Below are positions 8,361 to 17,584 of a stretch of 64,000 nt of DNA, piece by piece. Made by a program: the position numbers and the translations under genes. This DNA is from JBKCUK01 sp046318415 (GTDB lineage: Bacteria > Pseudomonadota > Alphaproteobacteria > Caedimonadales > Caedimonadaceae): the NCBI GenBank assembly GCA_046318415.1, contig JBKCUK010000009.1, forward strand, positions 124,001 to 188,000. Direction: 5' to 3'. Every line of letters starts with the position of its first letter. Within the stretch, counting starts at the first letter, position 1. The notes beneath the pieces were generated by a model that saw only the letters and a list, made by a program, of their open reading frames with translations, was not told the origin of the DNA and searched no databases.

Positions 8361-11300
8361 TCATTTCGAGGGTTCTGAAAATTGTTCTGCTTGCACCACC
8401 GGTTCGCTGTGAAGGGTTTGGTGTTCGTCCACTGTTTTACGTGTCAAAACCTCTGAACCATTCGCGGCACCAGTGTCCTTGGCTGATCTTTTTTTTCGTT
8501 TTTTTGCCTTTGATTCGGCAGGTGCCTCAGGTTCTCTCACCATGACGTCCGCGGGCTTCAATTTTCCGGTTTTCATGTTTTTAAGGGCTTGGATCAGGCC
8601 CTGATCATCAAGCCCAGTTACCATTTTTGACACGCGCACAATGTCCGTGTGCGCAGCCAAAGTTCCACGGCAGGCATCAAACAGCAAGGCATTTTGCTCC
8701 TGAAGATCCCGCACATATTGACCGTAAGCTTGCGCAGCGCGCAACGATTCCAGGGCTTGGGCCAACTTTAATTGCGTGCTTTGCAATTCAGCATTTTTTT
8801 GCTGCAATTGTTGTTCAAGGCTTTGTACTTGTTCTGTTTTAAGAGTAAGTTCGGCTTCACGGGCATTGAATTGGCTGGTTTGATGCTGGGTTTGAGACTT
8901 AAGCTGTTGCAACGCCAATTCTTGGTCAGCAACCGTCTTTTGGATGTCGTCCAGCCGAACCGTCTTACTGTGTAGGCGCTTTTGGGTGTAATCAAGGCGT
9001 TGCGTCTTTTCAGCAAGCTCTGCGTCACGCAAGACTAACTGCTGCTGCGCCTTATTTTTTTCCTCCATAGCCTGGCTATAGGATTGCTTCCAGCGGCTGA
9101 TCTCTTGGCGCAGGGAATCTAATTGCTGAACTTCTTGGGGTGTTGGGGTCAAAAAATTTGGCAGCGGCGCAGGTCGTGACTCTTCTTCTCCACTTGTAGG
9201 CTTAAGAGGCGCTTGCATTTTTTCCTCATCCCGATGTTGAGGGAGGCTCACTTGCGCCTTAGCAGCCTTTTCCTGTGGGGTTTTACTTGTAAGAGATGAG
9301 GCTTGTTTAGATTCTACCGGTCCAGCACTGGGAGCGGCCTTGGCCTGGGGGGCAGCAGGCAGCTTTGCCGCGGGCTGGGAGGCCAGAGTTGTGGCGTCTT
9401 TCGTCTTTTCTTTGGCTTTAGATGTTTTGACAGCTTCAGGCTTGGGCTGCGGCTGTTGAGTTTTTTGGGCGTTTTGAGACTTGGAAGATTTTTTACTTTT
9501 GGTCTCTTCGGCCCAAAGAGCGTCATCCAATGCCTTGCGTTGCTCTTTAACGCGCCTTTGCGCCAGCAAGGTATCTTTCTTCAGCTGTTCTGAACTATAG
9601 GAATACTCAACACTGGTTTTTTTAAGCAACCACTCAATTAAATCAATTTTATTCAGCGTCACATTCAAGGCCCAATCCAAGTCCGCATGCGCTAAATGTG
9701 GGTTTATCCCTTTTTGTTGCCCGCCATCGGACTTTCTGATCACCGAGATCATGCCCTGAAGAGAGTCAGGACCATAGGCAATCTCGATGCCGTCCCCATC
9801 CAGGCGAGGAATTACCACCTTTAACAACGGATCCGCGTCCTTACACAATGTCCAAAGCTCAGCCGGGTCAAGATCAAACGCACTGCAAAGCCCACTTGTG
9901 TGGGTCATGAGCTCTGGTATTTTGCTCTCTAACTCACTGTTTAATCTTGTTTTTTGTTGACCATAAAAGTCATTCAGAAGTAACAAAAGCACCTGTTTTT
10001 CTTCAAAAGAAAGATCTTTTCTCACCACGATCGGATCATTTTTTTGGGCTTGATCCAGTTTTAGAGTGCGCAAGTTCTTTTCAAGCAACTCATGGCGTGC
10101 ATTCAGCAGCAGCAATTGTCGCAACATGGATTTCAGAAGCAAAGCATGCTCCCGCCAGTTGAGATCTTTCACATAGAGACCCTGCTGCAGCGTCGAGCCT
10201 TGATAAATAAACAATGATTGGGCCCCAGAAAAAGATTCAAGGCCAGTAGAGAACAGAGAAAAATTATCCTGAGAGGGGTCCCAACAATCAATCAGGAGAC
10301 GCCCCCATTCGCTGCCACCATAGCTCCCTCGGGTGAACACCTTCCAGTTATCACGATGGCTGAGTATTTCGCCGATCAAATGGGCGATGGCCTGATGGGG
10401 CAACACATAAGGGCTTCGATAGGCAGGAATATCCTCGTACGATTTTAGCATCAAGAGGTTTTGCAGGTTGGCAGACATGGTTTCATAGAGCACCAATTCA
10501 TCGCCCAAGAAGTTTTCAGCCTTTGCATAATCTTTTGCCAAGTTTGACCACTTCGCGGATTTAACTTTGTGCAAATGGAGAAGCTCTTTGAAGGTATCTA
10601 ACCCTTTATCGCCATGTTTGATGCTCTGTTTAAGCGCATCAAGGATTTCAAATGTTTTTGTATAATCCTTTTTTAGAATCTTAAGGTTTTGCTTCAGGCT
10701 ATTGGTTGTTCTTTCTTTGGAGAAGAGATGTCTCAGGCGCACCTCGCCTCCTTCTTGGTCCTGCCATCGTTTTGATGTGATGCTTTCGTAATCATCTTCC
10801 AGATAGGCTTGAATGGATTCATGGCCCTTAAAGCAAACCAAATGAACGCGCTTTGCCTGCTGCAAGGTTTTATAACACTGCACCATATGCGCGTAAGTTT
10901 TCGGCAGATCATCTAGACTGTTCATAAAAGCACGGCGTGGGAACTGACGAACACCAGAATTTGATCCAGTTTGGTGCCCCTGCAAATCAAGCACCTTTAA
11001 TCTAAAGCGGGCAAAGAGCTCTTCATAAACCGCACGGCGCACCAGTTCTTGTACAACGGCTGTATACGCTGGCGTTCCATCAACAAGGTCTTTGATTTTT
11101 CCATGCTGATCGCCATAAGTGTATTCGGCTTCTGGATTCAATCTTTTTGAATAGGGATAGACAAAAAAACTTGCGCCATTCATTTGCTCTTTTTGAACAT
11201 ACGCCAGGATCCCCTCGTTGATCAGTTTGGCACAGGCTTGACCTAAATAGGGGATTAGCTCGGTTGGGTTTTGGGGCACATTAGAAATAATGGGTAAGGG

Positions 11301-11474
11301 ATCACTTAACAGTTCATCCAACAACGCATCCGCCAAACGTTGACGTTTATAGGTCGCAGCGGAAGGTTCTCTTTGCGCGCGCAGCTCATCGGAAGAAGAA
11401 CTTGCCCAAACGGAAGATGCACCATGAAGCAACAAAGCCACCAATGACATCAGAACTTTTTTGCGTACGGCCAC
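8361..11474 (-). CDS. Giant exported coiled-coil protein, paralog 3 of 3
   Basis: This is the longest member, 1037 residues from the GTG at 11474, chosen because AGAGGA lies five bases upstream; a GTG at 11489 is the alternative. A signal peptide (KVLMSLVALLLHGASSVWA, cleavage before SSSSDE) precedes a helical body. The block TPAYTAVVQELVRRAVYEEL corresponds to APYKAVVRGLLERLVATRL in paralog 1. A Lys/Gln/Pro/Ala-rich linker spans about 655-770. A long, clear coiled coil spans about 778-930, with heptads and many Gln/Leu/Glu residues, such as QQLQQKNAELQSTQLKLAQA. The C-terminus has a diverged version of the shared block (VSKMVTGLDDQGLIQAL) and a basic stretch (KAKKRKKRSAK). Function is unknown; the architecture suggests a secreted structural or scaffold-type protein. 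Confidence 0.85.
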   Translation of the reverse strand: MAVRKKVLMSLVALLLHGASSVWASSSSDELRAQREPSAATYKRQRLADALLDELLSDPLPIISNVPQNPTELIPYLGQACAKLINEGILAYVQKEQMNGASFFVYPYSKRLNPEAEYTYGDQHGKIKDLVDGTPAYTAVVQELVRRAVYEELFARFRLKVLDLQGHQTGSNSGVRQFPRRAFMNSLDDLPKTYAHMVQCYKTLQQAKRVHLVCFKGHESIQAYLEDDYESITSKRWQDQEGGEVRLRHLFSKERTTNSLKQNLKILKKDYTKTFEILDALKQSIKHGDKGLDTFKELLHLHKVKSAKWSNLAKDYAKAENFLGDELVLYETMSANLQNLLMLKSYEDIPAYRSPYVLPHQAIAHLIGEILSHRDNWKVFTRGSYGGSEWGRLLIDCWDPSQDNFSLFSTGLESFSGAQSLFIYQGSTLQQGLYVKDLNWREHALLLKSMLRQLLLLNARHELLEKNLRTLKLDQAQKNDPIVVRKDLSFEEKQVLLLLLNDFYGQQKTRLNSELESKIPELMTHTSGLCSAFDLDPAELWTLCKDADPLLKVVIPRLDGDGIEIAYGPDSLQGMISVIRKSDGGQQKGINPHLAHADLDWALNVTLNKIDLIEWLLKKTSVEYSYSSEQLKKDTLLAQRRVKEQRKALDDALWAEETKSKKSSKSQNAQKTQQPQPKPEAVKTSKAKEKTKDATTLASQPAAKLPAAPQAKAAPSAGPVESKQASSLTSKTPQEKAAKAQVSLPQHRDEEKMQAPLKPTSGEEESRPAPLPNFLTPTPQEVQQLDSLRQEISRWKQSYSQAMEEKNKAQQQLVLRDAELAEKTQRLDYTQKRLHSKTVRLDDIQKTVADQELALQQLKSQTQHQTSQFNAREAELTLKTEQVQSLEQQLQQKNAELQSTQLKLAQALESLRAAQAYGQYVRDLQEQNALLFDACRGTLAAHTDIVRVSKMVTGLDDQGLIQALKNMKTGKLKPADVMVREPEAPAESKAKKRKKRSAKDTGAANGSEVLTRKTVDEHQTLHSEPVVQAEQFSEPSK

Positions 11475-11594
11475 GACTATCCTCTTCACCTATTTCTAAA
11501 TTGTGCCTTGGATAGCAGGCTCCATAAAGATTGCCAACTTATTAATGAAGAGATTGTATGAAAGACTTGAAAAATAAAAGTAAATCAAGGGGTT

Positions 11595-11626
11595 GAGTCT
11601 CTAATCAAAAAGATTAAAAAAGACTC
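11595..11626 (-). terminator. Possible terminator hairpin
   Basis: GAGTCT (11595-11600) pairs with AGACTC (11621-11626), and TAATC inside pairs with GATTA. It lies downstream of the DUF4238-like gene and upstream of paralog 3. Minus-strand sequence beyond it is AT-rich but has no clean T-run, so it could be a terminator or part of the paralog 3 promoter region. Confidence 0.35.
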
Positions 11627-11713
11627 AGGAAGGCAAGTCATGCTGCCCAGCGAAGAGTTATAACAACCACTAAAAGGTCACAACAGAGAAAACGAAAGAA
11701 AACCAATCATTTT

Positions 11714-12544
11714 CTAGAGATGAACTGCCCGCAGATTACGGATTAACTCCGGCATGGGGGTCGCCGCATAGATATAGCGCTTTGCGTAGTAGGCATGAGC
11801 AAAGCGGTGGCGACGTACGGTTTTTGCACTAACATTTACTGTGTAATCGAGTTCGTTATTCCAACCCGCAAGCAACAGCAAATTTGGACTTAAGGGCAGT
11901 GTCACTTCTGCGCGTGCATGGCGCCAATGGCATTCGCGGCCATCGCCACTATCGATGACTAACGCGGGCATATCTGCGGTGATGTACGACTCTTCCGTTG
12001 GCGCATAAAGCCTGGACCAGTGCATCAAGAACAAGTCGCCTGCCCGCATGAGCATGACTTTATAAAGGCGCTCCTCGTCCTCGGTCAAGCTCGACAAATA
12101 ACCCTCGGACTCCAGGGCTTCATGCACATGATCATCATGGGCCCTCAGTTGGCGAATACGCTTATGCACCTCTTCTTCAAAATCATCTTCGATGTAGACG
12201 TCCCATGGCACTTGCATCAGGTAAGTGGCGGCAAACCAGCAAAAAGCCATGCGTTCTGCCGCTTCAGGTGCATTGGAAGCGGTAATGGCGCGCACAGCAT
12301 CGCCGGTTTTGCGACGAATCTCCACACATAAGGACTCGAAATGGGGTGTAAATACTTCTTCAGTTTGTGGCTGAGACGAACGGGGCACGGCCGACCGCAA
12401 GCTCAGGTGTTCTTCCTCATAATCCTGCAGCACATCATAGCGATAAATGTGATCATGGTGGGCAAAGGCCTCGAGATGATAGACAGGGGGCGCCCGCCAG
12501 AAATTGACCGCCTCGCGGACACGCGCAAGAAAATTTAAGCCCAC
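11714..12544 (-). CDS. DUF4238-like protein
   Basis: This 276-residue soluble protein starts at a GTG preceded by AGGGAGG at five bases. The C-terminal half follows the DUF4238 pattern: a Trp-containing segment (FLMHWSRLYA), SYITADMPALVI where family members have FITSDNPV, then TLPLSPNLLLLAG, and a closing helix of the type found before YVYA ends (VRRHRFAHAYYAKRYIYA). The N-terminal HYVP motif common in that family is absent, so the assignment is partial. DUF4238 proteins have no settled function. It begins 54 bases after the LysR stop, so the two may be co-transcribed. There is no signal peptide. Confidence 0.6.
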   Translation of the reverse strand: MGLNFLARVREAVNFWRAPPVYHLEAFAHHDHIYRYDVLQDYEEEHLSLRSAVPRSSQPQTEEVFTPHFESLCVEIRRKTGDAVRAITASNAPEAAERMAFCWFAATYLMQVPWDVYIEDDFEEEVHKRIRQLRAHDDHVHEALESEGYLSSLTEDEERLYKVMLMRAGDLFLMHWSRLYAPTEESYITADMPALVIDSGDGRECHWRHARAEVTLPLSPNLLLLAGWNNELDYTVNVSAKTVRRHRFAHAYYAKRYIYAATPMPELIRNLRAVHL

Positions 12545-12598
12545 CCGTGCCTCCCTGTTTTGTTTTGAATCACCTCTAATAGACTAGCTCAAAGTGGG

Positions 12599-13492
12599 TT
12601 AAACAAGACTTTCTTCATAGGCTTTTTTCTCGATGAAATTGCGAAAGGCTATGATGCGCTGGGAATTTTTTAATTGCTCGGGATAGACCAAAAAACGCTG
12701 GATTCTGGCGCCTTCGAGGTCGGGTAAGATTTCGACGACATCGTCGTGATCTTGAGCAATAAACCGATGCAGGGCAGCAATCCCAATACCCGCCCGAACA
12801 GCCTGTAAAATCCCATAGGCATTGTTAATGACCAAGTAGGGTTCGCGCACAAAGCCACGCTTTGTTCCAGTTTGCAAAATCCAATTAACTTTATTTAAAC
12901 GATGTTGGGTCTCCTCCCCATAAACGATGAGGCGATGATGATCCAGGTCTTGGGGTTTTTCGGGTGTGCCGAATTTCTCTAGATACCCACGGCTTGCATA
13001 AAGGCGTAACCGATAGGGCGGCAGCGGCGTTGAAATCAAATCCGGCTGGCTTGGGGGTAAGGTGGGGATACTGATATCCGCCTCACGCATATTGAGGTCG
13101 GGTTCGTCATCCCGCAAAACAAGTTTGACGCGCACATCTTCATGAAGGGCTAGGAATTCTCCCAAAAGGGGTGCCAACCACATGGAGCCAAAATCCACAG
13201 AAGTGGTGATCTTCAAGGATCCTCGCGCCGAGCCGCGGCTTTCCTGGAGTAAAGCCTCTGTCATGGCAAGGCGGGAAAACACCTCGCGTGCCGAGTGCGC
13301 CAGTAATTCGCCCTGCTCTGTCAGCACCAGGCCCCGGGCATGGCGATGGAACAAAGCCAAACCCAGCGACTCCTCCAGGGCTTGGATCTGGCGCGAGATG
13401 GCCGACTGACTTAAATGCAACTGCTCGGCGGCACGGGTAAAACTACCAGCTCCTGTCACAATATGGAAAATGCGTAGTCTATCCCAATCCAT
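12599..13492 (-). CDS. LysR-family transcriptional regulator
   Basis: A 297-residue LysR regulator. The N-terminal winged helix-turn-helix is clear (MDWDRLRIFHIV, then SFTRAAEQLHLSQSAISRQI, then LFHRHARGLVLTEQGELL). A LysR substrate-binding domain follows from about residue 90 (LKITTSVDFGSMWLAPLLGEF) to the end. The second of two adjacent ATGs was chosen because it best fits both the AGGGG ribosome binding site and the family start MDWDRLRIF. Close relatives with this start are common in alphaproteobacteria, often beside trxB, which is not here. The inducer and targets are unknown; the DUF4238-like gene downstream is the only obvious partner. Confidence 0.9.
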   Translation of the reverse strand: MDWDRLRIFHIVTGAGSFTRAAEQLHLSQSAISRQIQALEESLGLALFHRHARGLVLTEQGELLAHSAREVFSRLAMTEALLQESRGSARGSLKITTSVDFGSMWLAPLLGEFLALHEDVRVKLVLRDDEPDLNMREADISIPTLPPSQPDLISTPLPPYRLRLYASRGYLEKFGTPEKPQDLDHHRLIVYGEETQHRLNKVNWILQTGTKRGFVREPYLVINNAYGILQAVRAGIGIAALHRFIAQDHDDVVEILPDLEGARIQRFLVYPEQLKNSQRIIAFRNFIEKKAYEESLV

Positions 13493-13621
13493 CATAACCC
13501 CTGCCCCATGCTGTGCCAAACACACATTGAGTGCATACTATAACATGCGTTTATCGCATGGATAAGCCACGAAAAATGCCCAAAAGTTGGTATGCAGCAC
13601 CTTGGGATCAAGGAATAAAGA

Positions 13622-13645
13622 TCCCCCAAGAGGTTTCTTGGGGGA
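13622..13645 (-). terminator. Rho-independent terminator
   Basis: A perfect 10-bp stem, TCCCCCAAGA (13622-13631) with TCTTGGGGGA (13636-13645), is followed on the minus strand by TCTTTATT. It lies 36 bases past the stop of the F-box/LRR gene. Confidence 0.8.
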
Positions 13646-13680
13646 TAACGCCAGACAGCTGGATTGCACTTCGTTGGTTT

Positions 13681-15267
13681 TTAGAAGCCAAAGCGATGCA
13701 TCGCCCGCCCTTTGGCCTGGGGTGAATATAATGCAAACATGCCGTGATCTTTATAGAACTCCTTTGCCACTGTCACTGAAGACGGCAGCTTTGCCAAAAT
13801 ACGGTTGTGCATTTCTTCAGAAAGATCTGGAGAACCCCTCATGTAGATACAATGCAAGTGATCGCCAAGTTGAATGATAATGTCGAAAATTGTCTCTGCT
13901 TTGATTTTAGTATTTGCCACATTCAACACGTGCAACGAAGAAAGCTGGGTTATATTTGAGAAAGATTCTGGTGTTAGCTGTCTACAGTGGGAGAGATCCA
14001 GTTCTTGCAAGTGGACGCACTGGGTAAGAATGGGCAGCAAACCAGCATCGTTGATCTTGGTCATAGAGAGCTTCAAGCGCTGAAGATTATCCATAGATCC
14101 CAAAACTTTGAAGGCATCGGCTTGAATGGTCTCAATTTTAGTCAAGTCCAACTCTCGGATTTGTCCAGCATGTTCGCCTTCTGCAAGAAGGGCCAACTCA
14201 TGGGCACTCAAGGCGGTTCCGGCGACATTAAGGGCGCGAAGATGAGACAGTTTAGGAAGGGCGGAAAACGACATGCTCAAGCCCAAGCAATAGCGAAGAT
14301 TCAAATGCTCTAGGGCCGCGCACCCAGCAACGATCGCCTCAAGGGCATCATCATTGACGCTGGTCTGGGAAAGGTCCAGATCTTTTAAGTTTTTCAGTTT
14401 TGCAAGGTGGGTAAACTCTTCCGGCTTTAGGGCTTTAATACCACGGATACCAAGCGCCTCTAAATTCCCAGAGTTTTGCACAAGCTTCATGAGCGTGGCC
14501 TCAGGCAATGATGACTCGATCAAATCAACATGGGTCAGGCCCTGCCACTTTTCAAAGAAGTCATCACCATAAACGCTTGGATAATAGCGGTGCCATATGA
14601 GTTTTTTCACGTCAGTGCACGCTGATAAAATCTCACGATACAGTTCGCGACTGAGATACTTTGCATCGAATTTGAGCGTTGTGAGATGGGGTAACTCAGG
14701 CATCAATGAAGCCACACACCTCTCCAACTCGGCACAAGGTGGGCTTTTTAACACCCGCAGGTCACAGCACTTGCTTAAGAACTCACACAATGATTGTTTT
14801 CTCTCAAAAATTTTTTTGTCGCTGATTAATGAGAGATCCAAACCTCGCAGCACAAGTGGACCAGATTCAAGAAAAAGAGAACAGTTATCCAAAATCTGAT
14901 TCATGGCACCTTGAGAGGGCTTAAGGGCACACGTTTTAGCGGATTTTTCCAGCCTCTTGATCCATGCCACAAGTGATTGAACTTGCTTCTTATTGGTCAA
15001 ATCACAGGATAAAAATGAATCAGGGCGTTGCTTTGTTAGCGCTTCGATCGCCAGCGCATCATATGTTTTGGACACCAAGCGCAACTTCAGAAGTTCACCT
15101 TGGGAAATGACATTTTGATTAAGGATATGCTCATGAATTTCAACTGGCAATTCTGCGGGACGGCAGTAGGAAGAGGTTTTCACTATCATCCCCTCTTCCA
15201 CATGTGTGGCTTGCACAGAAGTACCAAGGAAAAAAAATGAGGTCAAAAGGGTGTAAAATGCTTTCAT
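13681..15267 (-). CDS. Exported F-box/leucine-rich-repeat protein A
   Basis: This 528-residue protein starts at the ATG at 15267 with a signal peptide (MKAFYTLLTSFFFLGTSVQA). An acidic step (THVEEG) is followed by an F-box-like motif at about 38-72 (LPVEIHEHILNQ, then LLKLRLVSKTYDAL). From about residue 200 to 500 it carries leucine-rich repeats of the RNI/AMN1 type seen in eukaryotic F-box/LRR proteins, with repeating units such as LKNLKDLDLSQTSVNDDALE and LQELDLSHCRQLTPESF. In eukaryotes the F-box binds Skp1 and the LRR picks the ubiquitination substrate. A bacterial protein with this layout is best explained as a host-directed effector, which is inference. Its neighbour upstream is a diverged paralog. 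Confidence 0.85.
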   Translation of the reverse strand: MKAFYTLLTSFFFLGTSVQATHVEEGMIVKTSSYCRPAELPVEIHEHILNQNVISQGELLKLRLVSKTYDALAIEALTKQRPDSFLSCDLTNKKQVQSLVAWIKRLEKSAKTCALKPSQGAMNQILDNCSLFLESGPLVLRGLDLSLISDKKIFERKQSLCEFLSKCCDLRVLKSPPCAELERCVASLMPELPHLTTLKFDAKYLSRELYREILSACTDVKKLIWHRYYPSVYGDDFFEKWQGLTHVDLIESSLPEATLMKLVQNSGNLEALGIRGIKALKPEEFTHLAKLKNLKDLDLSQTSVNDDALEAIVAGCAALEHLNLRYCLGLSMSFSALPKLSHLRALNVAGTALSAHELALLAEGEHAGQIRELDLTKIETIQADAFKVLGSMDNLQRLKLSMTKINDAGLLPILTQCVHLQELDLSHCRQLTPESFSNITQLSSLHVLNVANTKIKAETIFDIIIQLGDHLHCIYMRGSPDLSEEMHNRILAKLPSSVTVAKEFYKDHGMFALYSPQAKGRAMHRFGF

Positions 15268-15633
15268 CACTTCTATGGGCTCCCAGTTCACAAAATTGCT
15301 CGCTCATTACACAGCAAGTGCAATTAATGATCGAGTTGAAGGTAACAGCGTGATTCGCCTGAGACCACTCAGGACAAGATAAATCGGTGATCATTTCTGA
15401 CATTTAACGAAAGTGCCCCTAAAGCCTGGACTTCAGACAGACTAGGGCTTAAGCGCTTTTTAAAAAGGATTTTTGGAGATTTTGGCGATCGTCATGTCCG
15501 GAAGAGCTGTTTTGCCTTATTGAATCAAAACATTGAAACTCAGCATTTTCAGAGATTCACTTTATCTAGGTTTAAAGAGGGTACCTTCTCGCCCAAAGTG
15601 GTAAATGGCAGGCCGCATTAAAGGACACTGAGT
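15268..15633. other. Intergenic stretch between the two F-box/LRR genes
   Basis: There is no supported gene in this stretch. It should hold the promoter of gene A on the minus strand; no convincing -35/-10 pair stands out. Confidence 0.4.
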
Positions 15634-15671
15634 TGAAATAAAACCCGGGTCAGCATCGCGCCGCCCGGGTT
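15634..15671 (-). terminator. Rho-independent terminator
   Basis: AACCCGGG (15642-15649) pairs with CCCGGGTT (15664-15671). TTTTATTT follows on the minus strand. It lies 25 bases past the stop of F-box/LRR gene B. Confidence 0.75.
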
Positions 15672-15696
15672 CTCATCACCCTCTATCCAAAGGTTC

Positions 15697-17325
15697 TTAG
15701 TAATCCCAGTGATTGGGAATCTTGAGTGTGGGAGACAAGGAATAAAGACCAGAGGAATTTGTGGTGTACAAATGCCCAACAAGGCCTTTGTAAAATTTCT
15801 TATTTAACAAGTTCCAACCATCCCCTTTTGCATCGATGAATTTATCCATATGGAATCTGTGCAACTTTGGCAGAGCGGGGATCAAAACCGCTAAGACGTT
15901 GTCATTCACACCCACACCACAGAGGTCTAGGAATGTCAGTTCACTTAACCCAGCAAGAGAGGTCAATGCGTCTGCACTCAACCCATGACACTCAGCAAGT
16001 TCAAAATCTTCAAGGCTTTTGCAAGATGCCGCAATGGCTTTAAGCCCCAAATCATCGATCGCAGTCTGACTCAGCACCAGCTGCTTGAGATTGGGAAGTT
16101 CTGCAATTTGCACGAAATCGTCAGCCTTGATGCCAGAAATTCCTGAAAGATCGAGGTATTTCAACTTCTGCAAACCTGACAACCCAGTTAAAGGATGTTC
16201 TGAGCCTGAGGAAGCGATTGAGGCATAACCCAAGTAGAGTGTTTCCAAGTGATTTAGACCGCTGATGGCCTGAATAGCCCCACGTAGTTTTTTTGAGCCG
16301 CGAAGGTCTAAATGCTTCAGCTTCGGACATCCCAGAACGATTTGACGAAGCACCGCATCATTCACTTCAGTATCCGTCATGACCAGTTCTTCAAGCTGGC
16401 TTAACTTTGCGATGGACGCCAGAGTCTTGAGCCCACTACCTTTGGGATCTTCTGTCATGGATTCATCTAGATTCCGACCGCTCATATGCAGGACCTTTAG
16501 GTTTGCACAGCTCGAGAAGATGCTCTCCAGATCCGCGGAACGCAACTTAACGCCACGCAGATTCAGATGGGATAAGTTTTTTAATTTTGCAAGACCCCTG
16601 TAATCCTCAATAAAGGATTTGCGCCCCCCTTCAAATGCAACCTTTTCTAGCTGTGTGCATTTTTCCACAATTTCGTTAAATCGAGCCTGAGTCATGAAGT
16701 TCAGAGAAAACCGGATATAGCGCAAATTTGGAAAATCCTTCCAGAGGGGAATCATGAGTCGCGAGAATTGCTCACTCGCGCCCCTCAATTTAACTCCTTC
16801 AAGGCCAGATATAGCCTGCATGAAGCGCTGAAAGTTTTCTGGTTTAAAATTCAGGGACTCTCGCAAATTTTGAGCATCAATTTCACGGATTACTGATAAG
16901 TAGGGCAGCAGCGGCTCAAGCTCGAAGTCGCGACTTAAGGGAAGAAGATCATGCTCTTGAAGCTTGAGGACCCAATTCTTGTCACCACGCGCGTGCGCCG
17001 CTTGAAGCCATTCCTTAAAAGAGATTGTACTCAGCCCAATGATAGTTTTGTTCACGCTCTCTAAGGGACGGGTTGCCGTTGAGCGCATCAACGCCTGCCG
17101 TGATTCTTCGCAGATATCCTTGGACACACGCTGCAATTGCAACAAATCCGCCTGTGACAGAACCGATTGACTAAAAACCCGCTCCCTCATCTCGGGCGGA
17201 AGAGACATCAGAGTCACACTCTGCTCTCCCTCACCCTCAAAAACATCTTGGGTGGAAGCCGTTGCGCAAGAGAGCATGAACGGCAGGCAAAAAGCTGACA
17301 ACATACGATGAAAAGAACTTTTCAT
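15697..17325 (-). CDS. Exported F-box/leucine-rich-repeat protein B
   Basis: A 542-residue paralog of the next gene downstream. The ATG at 17325 follows GAGGG at eleven bases and opens a signal sequence (MKSSFHRMLSAFCLPFMLSC); the Cys in MLSC could allow lipoprotein processing instead of ordinary cleavage. An acidic linker (DVFEGEGEQ) precedes the F-box-like motif at about 40-75 (MSLPPEMRERVFSQ, then LLQLQRVSKDICEES). RNI-type leucine-rich repeats fill about 150-500, with units such as LKHLDLRGSKKL and LTFLDLCGVGVNDNVL. Both proteins end in a short non-repeat tail with an FYK motif (KFYKGLVG here, EFYKDHGMFALYS in A) and a later LYSLSP or ALYSPQ, which supports recent common origin. A host-directed ubiquitin-ligase adaptor role is inferred. 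Confidence 0.85.
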   Translation of the reverse strand: MKSSFHRMLSAFCLPFMLSCATASTQDVFEGEGEQSVTLMSLPPEMRERVFSQSVLSQADLLQLQRVSKDICEESRQALMRSTATRPLESVNKTIIGLSTISFKEWLQAAHARGDKNWVLKLQEHDLLPLSRDFELEPLLPYLSVIREIDAQNLRESLNFKPENFQRFMQAISGLEGVKLRGASEQFSRLMIPLWKDFPNLRYIRFSLNFMTQARFNEIVEKCTQLEKVAFEGGRKSFIEDYRGLAKLKNLSHLNLRGVKLRSADLESIFSSCANLKVLHMSGRNLDESMTEDPKGSGLKTLASIAKLSQLEELVMTDTEVNDAVLRQIVLGCPKLKHLDLRGSKKLRGAIQAISGLNHLETLYLGYASIASSGSEHPLTGLSGLQKLKYLDLSGISGIKADDFVQIAELPNLKQLVLSQTAIDDLGLKAIAASCKSLEDFELAECHGLSADALTSLAGLSELTFLDLCGVGVNDNVLAVLIPALPKLHRFHMDKFIDAKGDGWNLLNKKFYKGLVGHLYTTNSSGLYSLSPTLKIPNHWDY

Positions 17326-17475
17326 TTTTAGTAAACCCTCATCAAACATAGGATTTCATGAACACAAAGCATATATAAGAACGGGAATAGCTCTTGTCAA
17401 ATAAATTGACAGCTTTTATACAAGAAAAACAGCAGAACCCGCAATAATGTATGGAAATGGGCGAAATTAAAACGA

Positions 17476-17525
17476 GGCCTCAATACCTACGAGGAGAGTG
17501 TGACCTCCCCGTTTGAAGTGAGGCC
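17476..17525 (-). terminator. Possible terminator with a long interrupted stem
   Basis: GGCCTCA (17476-17482) pairs with TGAGGCC (17519-17525), with GAGG/CCTC pairing inside. CGTTTTAATTT follows on the minus strand. It would end the prs-rplY-pth-ychF transcript. Confidence 0.5.
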
Positions 17526-17584
17526 CCCAACCAAAAGGATCATGGTTTTATCGGCATCCTGAGACGCCATTGATGCTACAAGAC

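Noticed and set aside
8245..8364. Upstream start of giant paralog 2 overlapping paralog 3 by four bases
   Set aside because: The ATGA overlap looks like coupling, but the extension spans a rho-independent terminator and would hide the signal peptide.
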